A DNA stretch of 64,000 bases from the NCBI GenBank assembly GCA_029891385.1, contig CM057233.1:35137540-35201539 (forward strand). Reading direction: 5' to 3'. Positions within the stretch are counted from its first letter, which is position 1. Each line of letters opens with the position of its first letter. The DNA comes from Erythroxylum novogranatense. Lineage: Eukaryota > Streptophyta > Magnoliopsida > Malpighiales > Erythroxylaceae. Positions 46,703 through 57,892 of the stretch are shown piece after piece. A model generated the notes under the pieces. The model ran no database searches. It was not told the origin of the DNA and saw only the letters and a list, made by a program, of their open reading frames with translations. The position numbers were made by a program, and so were the translations under genes.

Positions 46703-49700
46703 CATGATTCCACATTCTCATTCCCTTTTTTCTTGATTTCTAATCCAACTTCCAACACTCATAGCTCTTGGCACACAATTTAGAAAAATACAATTCATAC
46801 CTTGTTGGAAAGATCATGAAACCCTCTACAATTCTCAAGAAGACCATAAAAATCAATTTCAACCCTAAGGGTGTCAAAAATCCCTTCAAAGCTACTGCTT
46901 ACTCAAATCCCATTAAAACAGACAGTACATTGCAATTTCCATAACTCTCAGATTCTTCAGCCAGAAATTACCACATAAATATGCTCAATAAGTTCACAAT
47001 GTCATCTACAACTTTCATGAACAACCCAAAATCAAAATCACTTGCTAACTAGGTCAAACAATTCCACAAAGAATCTGTCTACTGAAATCAACCAATCTGG
47101 ACAGTAATTTTCCAAACAGCATAACTCTTAGCAAAAATGTCACAAAATTCACTACCTTATATCCCTGAAAAGATAAGATCTTAAACTTCAATTTTCATGC
47201 AGAACTCAAAATCCAATTCAATTTCTAACAATTTCAAAACTGTTATGGAACTACTGTCATGATCAGCCATTCACAACCTAGTTTAGGTTCAGTTTTTGTA
47301 AAATCACAACTCCCAACTCTAACCTCTAAAAATTACAAACAATATATCATTTTCAACACAATTTCTTCCTCTACAACTTTGTAGAAGATCCCTCACACCA
47401 ATTCAGTTCACATAAATTGTTAAAATTGCTCCCAAACAGCAAGCTCACAAAATCAACACTTTGACTAGGTTTCTCCAAGAAGCATAAAACCAATCAATAG
47501 AAATCAGTTCATATCTCCCAATATACAACTCTAAAATAATCAAGATCAGTGGCAATGGAAATCTAATAATGTAGGCTTCAACTCTCATGAAGACCATTTT
47601 CCCTAATTCCATCTCAATTAATTTAGAAAAATCAACAAAGTAATCAAGTCATATATGCGGGTACTGTTCACAGACCCTACAAACAGAAACTTTCCATGCC
47701 AAATTTCAACCTCTTAGAGTTACAATTTGACAACACCTATTTCACACAAATATGTAGCTAACACCCCAAAGTTTAAGTGGCCAGAAACCGCACCTCATTT
47801 ACATTCCTACAAAATTAGTTATGATCAAAACAGTACAATCGATTAAAACCCTACATTTCCAGATTTGGTCCAAATCTTAGTTTCTATCATTTCCAATGCC
47901 ATTAACACCTCATTAAACACCCAAAATGAACACAAAATCAGTTCTTACACATTCATACATGCACTAGGGCTAATACTTAACAAAAATTGCAGCACTTAAT
48001 TCTTCATTTCTAATTAACATCAATCATCAAGATTCAATCATAAATCAAGTTAAAACCATTTAGTCATACTACCTTATCAATTCTTACTTCAACCTAACCT
48101 TATACCCATCATTTCAAACAATAATAGATATCAATTTATGCTTCCATAAACATCATAAATGCACTATACCTCCCATTAACTTATCCTAACTACCATGGCA
48201 TTCAATACCTAAGGAAAACATCATTGAAAAACTTAAAAGAAACCTTACCTATCAAGCTTCCAATCTTCACTTCTTTTCAATTCTTTGCTTAACTATGCCT
48301 TCTAACCATTTCTTCTAACTCCAAGTAAATACATCATCATCAAGGCAAGGCAAGAAATTAATTGTATAGAAGAGAAAGCCTTGAGTTTGGGAGAAAGGAT
48401 GAGGTCGATGGAGGTAAGAATGAGGGGTGAGTTGCTTTTGGATGAGAAGGATACAAGGTATTCAAAATCATCTTTCATCAATTGATTTAGGCATATCCGA
48501 AGGCATCATTAAGCAAAACCAATAAAAGCCATAAGTGGCATTAAATGAAGGAGAAAGGTGGAGAGAGGTCATTGGTTCCATGAGAAAAGAAAAGTCAACA
48601 ACCTCATTCTTTAATCAATTCCAATTTTCGGTGAGAGAGGAGTTTCACCAAAACAAGTTATTCTTTCCATCTTCTCATAGGCAACATCACCAAAATTAAG
48701 AAGTAAGAAAGCATTAAATGGAGGCAAGATGGCATTATAGGATTAGTTAAACAAATGGTGAGGAAAAGTCAACATATTAATACTTTAATCAATTAAACCT
48801 AGTCCAAAATGAACTCAATCAATTCCAATGACCCTAATTTCAATTCCAAAAGAATATACCCAATATTACAGTGCCATTGGGTAGAAATTTTCGCTACCGA
48901 AAATCGACCGGTTCGCCAATTGGCGATTTTTTTCCGATCCGGGAATTTCCCCGAATCATTTTTTTTAAGAATTACTGAAATTACCCAAAATTGTAAAACA
49001 TATAACAGTCCACTCCCAATAATTTTTTAAACACGAAAACCACATTTTTCACAACAAAAACACATTTAGGCCATTTACCGGCGATTTTGCCGGTCCGGGA
49101 ATTTTCTCCGGACAATTCCAGAAAAAATCCTATAAATCTCTAAAAATGTAAAACACTCAATGGCGTACTCCAAATAATTTTCAAAGTACAATTATCTCAT
49201 AAATTTCACAAAAGATCTCAATTTGAAACCTAAGCCGGAAAATGTCATGAATGCATGTATACCATGTGCAAGTGCAACAAACCATCAATTATAGAGGCTA
49301 TATGCTGTATGTGCATGCCGAGATATAATTTAATACGCCTAACCCATCCCAATTTACTAAAATACCCTTCCCATCGGAGATGGGATGTTACAGCGATCAC
49401 GGACCGATCAACTTTATAGGACTGAAATGACTGTTTAATGGCTATGGAAAAATTAGATTTGTGATTTTTGGAATTAATATGACGAGCCATTGAAATTTGG
49501 AGATGAATTGGACTGGGAATGAAACTAAAAAGAGAAAGAGATTTAAACGTATTGTGAGGAAAAAGACAAGAGGCTTAATCGTTTAACCTTTAAATACCTT
49601 AGTTTTGCAACTTGGCAGAAAACTTCTCCTTCCTCCTAGGGCTTACGATTTTTCTTCCACCAATTGATTTTGATCCTCTTCCATGTGCGATTCTTGCTTG

Positions 49701-49964
49701 CTTCGTCTTCCTTGGGTAAAGCCAAGCGTAAACCCAAAAAATATTAAGGTTTGCTGTGATTTTGGGAGAGACCCGTGGATGTTGAAGGGGCTTGGAGGAT
49801 TTTCGAAAGATTTGAAGATTCGAGGCTCGATTTGGTAAGTGATTGGCTTTAATGTTGTTATTTGTTAGTTAATGCATTCATGGGTTTGATTGTGAAAGGT
49901 TGGGGTAGTTATGGTTGAGTTATGACTGGTTTTAGTGAGAGAAATGGAAAAAATGCGTCGGAGA

Positions 49965-50215
49965 AGACGATCGGGGCTTCACACGTCGCGACGTGCGCTG
50001 AGGGCCTCGTCGCGATGAGTAAATAGTTACTCGTCGCGGCGAGCTCAGCTGGACGTTGCGGTGAGCGTGTAATTATACGCCGCGACGAGTCCATTGCTTT
50101 TGTGTCGCGGCGAGCTTAAATGAAGGTGTTTGCCGCGACGAGCATTCTTGACGCCGCGGCGAGCGTCCCTTTTTACGCCACGGCGAGGAGTCTATGGTCG
50201 CGGCGAGGGGCAATT
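49965..50215. repeat. CpG palindrome array, element B 3' LTR
   Basis: Same order of words as 29168-29385 with one extra unit (CGCCGCGGCGAGC near 50150) and some CpG losses (TCGCGATGAG, CGTTGCGGTGAGC). Confidence 0.82.
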
Positions 50216-51150
50216 TTCTGAAAGAGTGTGTTTTATTTTTTGGGGCATAACTAATAGTGTAGACTTCCAATTGAGGTGATTCTTGATTCGTTATGATCTA
50301 GAAATTGAGGTCTACAATTGAGGAAAAGAAAGAAAGTATTGAATGAAATTTGAGAATAGGTTCTATTACAACCTAGGGGTTGTTTATTGATAATTGAGAT
50401 ATAATTGTGAGATTTCTGAATTTAAGGAAATGCTATTGGGATTTTAGAAACTGAGTTTAAAGGGAGAATTTTGATCTAGAGAATAGTGACACTGAAATTG
50501 AGGTTTTTCTTGATAATATCCAAATGAGTATGACTTGGTAAAATTGACTAAAAGATAAAATTGGAATTGGTGGAGTTCCGTGACATGTCATTGAAATGAA
50601 ATGAGTCGTTATTGATCAATTGAGTGAAAAGTTAGTTTTTGACAACAGAAAGTGGAAATTGCGAATTAGTGTCGGGAAGGTCATGAATAGGCATCGTACA
50701 TCTTTTATTTCAGACATGTGCATCATTTAATTATTCTGATTGTGCATTTAGTAATGAATGGCTATTTGATTGTTATAGAGGCACCGTTGGATCGTTATTC
50801 CACGGACAGTGCTGAGACTTCCAGGCAGTAGCTCGGAAGCGCAGGTGAGTAACCTAGTTAGTTTCTCAACCTATATGTGTTTAATATTACGCACTTATGC
50901 CATGTGGAGTTAATGGAGGGTTATATGTGTTTGCTTCTGATTGATTTCGGACCACGGGTGTCCGAAGTATTAGAATGTGATATCGAAGTGCTATTTGTGT
51001 GTACTGATTGTGAATGTGCAAATTGATTAGGACTGGAATACCGAACTAAAGGTTCGAAGGAATGGGAATTGGATAATGAAATGCAAACTGATTGTAAATG
51101 TAAATTGGGACATGTGCATTCATGCATAAAGGCATGATCAGATAATGGCA

Positions 51151-51351
51151 GTTGTGACCGGAGCAGCCAACGTATTACAGAGCTTTAAGCTCAATGCACA
51201 GGGCTTCGTGCCCAATGTATTTTAGAGCTTTAAGTTCAACGCATAGGGCTTCGTGCCCACCGTATCAGGGCATTCAGGCCCAACGTATTCAGAGCCACAG
51301 GCTCAACGCAATGTGCCCGTCACTCGGAAAGTTCAGGGCCACGGTCACAAC
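51151..51351 (+). repeat. Hairpin chain, element B 3' LTR
   Basis: GTTGTGACCG ... CGGTCACAAC enclosing GAGCtttaaGCTC, GGGCttcgtGCCC twice, GGGCattcagGCCC and GAGCcacagGCTC. Confidence 0.8.
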
Positions 51352-51992
51352 AATGTAATGAAAATGAAAAGTTCCACATGTGCATTGCATATATGAATGA
51401 TTAAATGTGGATAGTGTGAAAGGCGAAATGTCTATAATTATGAAATGACAGCACATGTGATATTTCTGAAAGTGATAATATGTGATAGTCTGTGAATTGT
51501 GTGAATATGCATGAGTTGAGTGAACCATCGATGATAGTTTCTCACTGAGTTCGCAAACTCACCCAAAATTGTAAATATTTTTCAGGACTTGAAGAGTACC
51601 CCATTAGAAAAACGGGAGTATGATTACTCCAAGCAAGTCAGAGTTTAAGATCGGGATCAGTTCACGTCTTCATTAGTGTTATTCTGTTTTTGTATAAGAT
51701 TGGTATTTCTGCAATTTCTGCAAAATCGTACTGTTATTTCAAAGGGTCCCCATTTGATAAATGTTATGATTGAAATGTGATTACTGGAATTGTGTTTTGA
51801 TCGAAATGTTTTTATATAAGAGTGGGCCCAAGTTGTTTATTGATTTCCGCACACGTGATTGTATTTGTGTAAAAAAATGTCTTACTGAGTTTTGAACGGT
51901 TTTGACTGCTCTAGCATACCACCCTCGTGAGGCACGGGCTAGGATATCACCATCGATATCGGGTTCGGGTCTTGCGGCAGTGGGATGCTACA

Positions 51993-52138
51993 TTTATTGG
52001 CTCAATGGTAAGAGGCGTGCACTTAAAGTGCAACAAAACCTTGAGGTCCTGTGTTCGAGTCGTGACTCACACAAGTGCCAAAGAGGACAATACCTGAAGT
52101 GATGGCGGTAGAGGTCGGGCTCTACATTAAAAAGGCAC
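51993..52138 (+). mobile_element. SINE-like copy 1 (tRNA-derived)
   Basis: Starts with a tRNA-like head. An A-box-like TGGCTCAATGGTAAG lies at 51998-52012 and a B-box-like GTTCGAGTCGT at about 52053-52063, the internal RNA polymerase III promoter layout. The body ends GTCGGGCTCTACATTAAAA. Non-coding; it would depend on LINE enzymes. It abuts the end of element B's LTR. Confidence 0.75.
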
Positions 52139-52271
52139 CATTTTAATGTAGATCCCGGCCTCTATCGCCATCACTCAGTATGTCCTCTTTACTATGCGAG
52201 TCACAACTCGAGCACAAGACCTCAAGGTTTTGTTGCACTTAAGTACACGCCTCTTACCATTGAGCCAATTA
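52139..52271 (-). mobile_element. SINE-like copy 2 (inverted)
   Basis: Reverse complement of copy 1 with scattered differences. Its minus strand starts TTGGCTCAATGGTAAGAGGC and ends GATCTACATTAAAAT. With copy 1 it forms a head-out palindrome of about 130-bp arms. Confidence 0.75.
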
Positions 52272-52280
52272 TCGATATTC

Positions 52281-52394
52281 AAGGCGTGCACTTAAGTGCA
52301 ACAAAACCTTGAGGTCTTGTGTTCGAGTTGTGACTCACGCAAGTACCAAAGAGGACAATACCTGGAGTGATGGGGGTAGAGGCCGGGCTCTACA
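52281..52394 (+). mobile_element. SINE-like copy 3 (5'-truncated)
   Basis: Direct repeat of copy 1 from AAGGCGTGCACTTAAGTGCA onward. It lacks the A-box head and ends GGGCTCTACA directly against ATATA, the right target duplication of element B. Confidence 0.72.
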
Positions 52395-52399
52395 ATATA

Positions 52400-54325
52400 T
52401 CTAGTCAAAAGGTACCAATATTTTTTTGCAAATAATATACATATACATAGATGTATATAGGAAAAATGTATATTATTAGAATCTAAATTAATTGATTCAC
52501 AGTTGAATAATCAAGTTGGTTAATTGATTATGGTTTAGACTGTAGTGTTGCGATTTATCTCCATGTAAGTAAAGGAGCTTACTTTAAGGGAATGATGAGT
52601 TTCATATCATGATAGTAGTTGAATATCGATAATGGCACTATTAAATGAATATAGAATCAAGTATGTTTTAAAGAATAAAGTGGGTCGTTACTTTAATCTT
52701 AAAACATACAACTTAAGCATTCACTTATTATGGACCACAATCTTGATGAGTGGTGAACTCATATATGTTTCATTATAATTCTTGATATGATTAGAATGGA
52801 TTTTTGTAGAGTATTAATCCAGTGTCTGCATGTTGGAATTATTAATTGAAACGTATATCAGGGAACATTCACTCAAATAAAGAGTTTATAGTGATATCAT
52901 CACTTCTTGATGTTTTAAGAAGATTTGGGGATTAAACTGGTTGTGGTAGTTTGATGGACTAGCTACCCATTAAGTCTTGACACCAAGATGAGATCTTATG
53001 TGTTAATCACCATATAAAGTAAAATGGGAGATCTAAAAGGAAAAACCAACATAAGGGAAAAACGATCATTTTATCCTTTATTATGCAGATGACTATAATA
53101 AGGTTCAAAATAGGGTTGGCAATTGGACATGAAATATGTGTTCGAACAATATTTAATAAATGAAGATTTCAACTAATTGTCTTTAGTGGAATGACATTTA
53201 GTTAATAAGCTAGAATTAATTCTAATGAGATTAAATTAATTCTAGGCTTATTGGAGCTTGAATTATCAAAGTCCAATAAGATTCTCCACTTGGCTTCAAG
53301 GAAGGGTATCAAACTAAAAAAGAAATATAAATGGAGGTTTTTGAAGCCCATAATTGAATGTTGGGCTTGCACTAATTAATGGTTAATTAGAAGCTCAAAT
53401 GCACTTTTAGAAATGGGCTAGACTTTGGTTTAATTTGATTAACTGGATTAATTAAATTAAAACAAAATTTTTAAGAAAGTAAAGTGCAATGTCGTTTTTC
53501 ATTAGGGTTAAATGTGCAGCTGCACATTTGGCATTGAATTGCTAAATAAAGATGGTATTTATCATGGTTTATGAACTTACCATTAAATGGTTTAATGGTT
53601 ATCTTTTAATGATAACATATAACCTATTAGCATTCATTGGATTAAATAAGAAAGATTTAAATTGGATAGACCATCTTCCTTTTTTCATCATCAAAAACAA
53701 AATTGATAGTTCTCATTTAGGTTAATAGACTTTTCATATAGTCATCTTAAAAACAAATGAGAAGAGCCTTATTTAATGGCTTCTTTATGATTGGTTAAAC
53801 GAAGAAATGATGCATTGGATGGAAAACTGTTCTTTCCTTTGTTGCTAATTGAAAATGTGAGTGTGTCAGAAGGGGTTCTTACATTTTTATCATTCTCCCT
53901 CCTTTCTTGCATTAAAATATCAAAAATTGCATGAGAGTGTCTCATTCTTGGTCTTCTTTCTTATAAAAAAATTCTCCTCCAAAGTTTTCTTCTCCTTTCT
54001 CACCAAAGGATCTTAATAACTAAGTTGTCCAAGAAGAACAAGTGGTAGATCGGATTGGTCGAGGATACAATATCGAGAAGAGGATATATGATTTAGGAGA
54101 GGATATATTGTCGAGGATAGGATAGCACATCGAGTCAAAGCTATAGCGAAGGAGTTAGTAATATATTCTTCATCTTGTTCTTATGTTTATTATCGTTATA
54201 CCATATAATGTATATATTGACTTCATGATTTGGAAATATTGCTTCAGCTGCAATTTAGATTTCTAAAAAGTTTTGAAATCTACAGTTTCTCAAAATATGG
54301 CATGCTTTCTTTTTACGAGCTAACA
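52400..54325 (+). repeat. Element H 5' LTR, right piece
   Basis: Resumes the copia LTR after element B (with one ATATA at 52395-52399). It ends TTTTACGAGCTAACA two bases before the primer site. It is AT-rich and non-coding. Together with 28079-28222 the LTR is about 2.07 kb, long for a copia element. Confidence 0.75.
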
Positions 54326-54327
54326 AT

Positions 54328-54341
54328 TGGTATCAGAGCCA
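54328..54341 (+). other. Primer binding site of element H
   Basis: TGGTATCAGAGCCA, a full match to the plant iMet-type primer site. Confidence 0.92.
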
Positions 54342-55778
54342 ATTTTCTTATGCATGATTTCAGTTCCTTTATGTGATGCATGGGTTGGCAATCATTTTTG
54401 TATGCTACATATTTTTATATGATTGAAATATATATGGAGTATGTTTTGCTCTTTTGGTTGTCCATAGATTCTAAAGTTACCTTGTAAGATTTCTTCATTT
54501 GTTTTGTAACAAGGAGGGTGGTCTATCATCACCATGTTTCCTCCTTTGTTTCATTTTTATGTTTACTTTGATTATGAAATGTACAAAATCATGTAATTAT
54601 GAAGATGAAGAAGCCATGGATTGAAGAAAGGAAGAGCTAAAGATTCAGTTATAGTTATGGTGTCTTGGCTATTTTCAGTTTTTAGAAAACAAATGTGTTG
54701 GAATTTTATTTTAACAAAATTTTTAGTTGTATAAACTTTTTTGTATCAAAATTTCACTTTTTACAAGTGCTGGAATTTTTATGTATTGTTCATAAGTTTC
54801 GGTTTTGGTGAAAATAAGTGTAGATTTTTGTTGTCTTATAGGCAAAAATTTAGTTTTATGAAAATCAAATTTTGCGTTGAAAAGTAAAGCCATTACATTC
54901 TTTTTACCGATTGGGCTGGGTCATGTGAGCGAAGAGTTTGAAGCAAAAGATCCAAGTCCAAGAAGAATAATTTTGGGCCTAAAAGGCTTGTAATTATTTT
55001 TATGTTTCTAGGATGGAAAATCAAATGTGGCTTATTATTTCATGTGATGAATGGATAAATGAATGCAAATAATATGTGATATTATGTCATGCGTGTCATT
55101 TAGAAATTGCCAACCCTAGGCTTTGCCATGCATTCCTTATGTATGAGATATATAATGAAATAATATAGGATGGATAATAAATTGCATCTAGACAAGATGA
55201 TAATTAAAACTTAAAGTCTAAAAAGATTGAGTGGGAGAGGATGCTCATGTCAGAGCCCACAGTCTCCAAATGATGACCCATTTGCATATGGTGAAGTGTT
55301 ACTCCCCACCGGAGGGCATGAATCTTAGGTCTTGTATGGTTTGGGTTTCCTTAAGGATAAGTCCATTTATTGGTAGCAAATGTAACCTACCATCAAGGCA
55401 TTATTTGCAAGTATCATTAGTGAATGAATCAAATGGTTAAACATTAAACATATTTTATCAATAACCTGCCTACCGTAGCTCTACTGGTAAACATATGGAC
55501 CAAATTAAGATGCTTCTTTGAAAGTTAAGCATGAAGATGCTTGGTAGCTTTTTTAGTGGGAGGGTTCTAGTTTTCCTTTTAATGGATAAGATGACCCACC
55601 GTCACTTAGTCTGTTATAGATAAGAAAATTAACCATCGTATAAATATTTAATTTTTTTAAGTTTTGTTAAATCTATCATCATGCATATATGCATCATGAT
55701 TTTATACTAAGTTCCATTTTATTGACTAGTATGCTCATGTTTTAATAATTTATATTTTCATACATAATCAACCACAAA
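54342..55778 (+). other. Element H untranslated leader
   Basis: About 1.4 kb between primer site and gag. No domain or strong repeat was recognised; short open frames such as 55231-55440 have no motif. Confidence 0.6.
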
Positions 55779-56580
55779 ATGAATCCACTCACTTTGCTCT
55801 TGGCAAATAACAAATTGGAAAATGGAGAGAATTTTGATGAATGGAGACATAACCTTGACATTGTTCTTCAATATGAACAAATTTCATGGGTTTTAACTGA
55901 AAATGAGCCTGCACCTCAGGGTGGAGATTTAACTCCTAAGATAGTCCAACAACAGAACGTTGACAAAATGTTGACAAGATTACTAAGTGTTATATTCTAG
56001 CTTCTATCAGCAGCGTGTTGCAAAAGCAAACCTCTTGTATGAAAACTACTAGTGCTATGGTCCATCACCTACATGAGATGTTTGGTGTGAGGACTAGGTC
56101 TGCAAGAGTGAAAACTATCCAAACCTTTCAAATCTTAGACAAAAACCTAGTGAACCAGTATGGGATTACATGATGAAGGTAATCTCTGCAGTCACTGAGG
56201 TTCAGATGCTTGGGCGGACATAGATGTAGATACGCAAATGATTATGATCATCAATAGCTTAAACTCTTCCTTTCAATAGTTTAAGTTGGATTATGAGCTT
56301 AACAACAAGGATTACACCTTGAGTGAGTTGATGAATACGCCTCAAGAGTATGGAGGAGATATTGAATATCAAGGCTCATGGGCTAGAAGATAATGTAGCG
56401 TCTTCTTCTAAGCCCAAGGGTAAGGGCAAGCAAAAGAAGAAGGGTCCAATGAAAAAGAAGGCCCAAATAGGGGTCAAGGCCCAACCTATGAAAAAGAAGG
56501 CTAAAGAGATCACCAAGGGAAAGTGTTTCCACTGTGATGAGATGGGCCACTAGAAAAGAAACTGTCCAGTCTACCTTTAG
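55779..56580 (+). pseudogene. gag: Element H gag (Ty1/copia)
   Basis: Starts MNPLTLLLANNKLENGENF and continues with WRHNLDIVLQ and SWVLTE, the usual opening of copia gag (NKLxGxNYxxWxxNLxIVL). Stopped at 55998; the next parts (SSVLQKQTSCMKTTSAM, LHEMFGV) need frame changes. A Lys-rich stretch leads to a zinc knuckle reading CFHCDEMGH, a stop where an aromatic residue is usual, then KRNC (about 56524-56566). At least three lesions. It would package element RNA. Confidence 0.88.
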
Positions 56581-56960
56581 TCCCTCAAAAGTAAACAAGT
56601 TATGGGTTTCCTAAGTTTGTTAGGAACTATAAATGTGGCAGATTTATCTGATTCCTAGATATTAGATTGAGGAGCCACTAACCATGTTTGCAATTCTTTG
56701 TAGGGATTCCAGCAAAGGAAAAGACTACTTAAAGGTGAGTTTCAAGTCATGATAGTAGATGGATCCTATGTTTCAGCAGAATCGGTGGGAGTAGTTATCT
56801 TGGACTTTCCTAGTGGTCATAGGTTATATTTGAAGGATGTTTATTACATGCCAATGATTGTAAGGAACATGATTTCTATTTTTTATCTAATAAAATCTAA
56901 TTTTTCCTTATATTTTGTAAATGTTTTTTTCAATATATAAAAATAAGGATTTTATTTGTT
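56581..56960 (+). pseudogene. Element H protease region
   Basis: The active site reads LD, stop, GATNHVCNSL near 56660-56700, where copia elements have LDSGATNHVC; the catalytic motif is thus broken by a stop. An open stretch 56749-56940 continues with LYLKDVYYMPMIVRNMISI, the usual downstream segment. Confidence 0.85.
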
Positions 56961-57892
56961 ATGCAATAATTAAATAGGGATTGTTTTTTATAGAACCTAT
57001 GATAGGCTCACTAAACAACACAGAGTTGATAAAACCAAGACATTCCAATGACTATAGCATTAATTCTATATATCTGTGGCACTTAAGAATGAGCCATATC
57101 AATCAGAAAAGACTTGACAGGTTAGTAAAGGATGGGATCCTTATGGGCTTGGATAATGATCCATTACTCACCTATGAATCTTGTATTGAAAGAAAAATGA
57201 CCAAGGTCGTATTTCCTTCTAAAGGAAATAGGTCTGAATTTACATTGGACCTAGTACATATAGATGTGTATGGGCCCAATGAACGTACAAGCTAGAGGAG
57301 GTTATGAAGAGGTTATGAATATTTCATAACCTTTATAGATGATTACTCAAGACATGACTATTTGTATTTGATGCATAAAAAGAGAGAATCTTTTGAAAAG
57401 TTCAAAGAACTCAAAGTCGAACCTGAAAAGCAGTTAGGCAAGCCATTAAAATAACTTCAATCGGATCGAGGTGGTGAGTACTTATCTGGAGAGTTCTAGC
57501 AATATTCAATTGATAATGGAATTGTTTCTAATTTTTCATCTCCTCGTAAACCTCAACAAAATGGTGTAGCTGAGAGGAGAAATAAGACTTTATTAGAAAT
57601 GGTAAGATGAATGATGACCTATGCTAGCCTTCCAAAATTGTTATAGGGATATGTCATATAAACGCCAACATATCTTCTTAACTTTGCTCCATCCAAATTA
57701 GTGCTTAAAACACCTAGTGAGTTGTGGATTAGTCAAGTTTCTTCGTTACAACACTTAAGGACTTAGGGCTGCCTAGCCCAGGTTCTAAGACTTGAATCTA
57801 CAAAGATGGAACCAAGGTCAGAAGTATATTTTTTTGTAGGATATCCTAAGGGAACTCGAGGGTACTATTTTTACATTCCTCAGGATAGCAAA
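56961..57892 (+). pseudogene. Element H integrase (Ty1/copia), interrupted by G2
   Basis: The pre-integrase segment WHLRMSHINQKRLDRLVKDG is followed by ESCIERKMTK, where the second zinc Cys is lost. The core shows HIDVYGP, FIDDYSR, QSDRGGEYLS and a PQQNGVAERRNKTLLEM box, i.e. D, D and E of the DDE site. At least six stops lie between 57290 and 57770. The tail reads FVGYPKGTRGYYFYIPQDSK and is cut by G2; the next codons are found after 63674. Confidence 0.92.

Larger units (their letters stand above)
37062..49392 (-). mobile_element. Element C: large non-autonomous Ty3/gypsy element (12.3 kb)
   Basis: Two LTRs of about 4.51 kb (37062-41577 and 44883-49392) flank a 3.3-kb interior. GCGAT duplications lie at 37057-37061 and 49393-49397. 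On the minus strand it has a TGGTATCAGAGCC primer site (44866-44878) and a polypurine tract (41578-41592). The LTRs are nearly identical by eye, so it is a young insertion, consistent with its innermost position. With long LTRs and no genes it fits the class called LARD. Confidence 0.94.
44883..49392 (-). repeat. Element C 5' LTR (4.51 kb)
   Basis: Near-identical copy of 37062-41577. A visible difference is a 12-bp tandem duplication at about 40571 missing near 48400. It holds an intron-like interval (45279-46095), three-way-junction motif (45297-45349) and hairpin region (45512-45754). Confidence 0.94.
28223..51992 (+). mobile_element. Element B: non-autonomous Ty3/gypsy element, heavily nested
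   Basis: Its parts are 5' LTR 28223-31167, interior 31168-34710 and 3' LTR 34711-35088 joined to 49405-51992. Target duplication ATATA lies at 28218-28222; the right copy is at 52395-52399, displaced by the SINE cluster. Without its passengers the element is about 9.5 kb. It has a TGGTATCAGAGCC primer site and a TTAGGAGGGGAGAAT polypurine tract like element A, but no usable genes. Confidence 0.9.
49405..51992 (+). repeat. Element B 3' LTR, right piece
   Basis: Continues 34711-35088 after X and C, matching 28610-31167. It holds a palindrome array (49965-50215), intron-like interval (50845-51585), hairpin chain (51151-51351) and three-way-junction motif (51514-51566). It ends GGGATGCTACA. Confidence 0.93.

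Noticed and set aside
51998..52063. tRNA gene
   Set aside because: A- and B-box-like words are present, but the body does not fold as a complete tRNA with acceptor stem; a tRNA-derived SINE fits better and three related copies occur.
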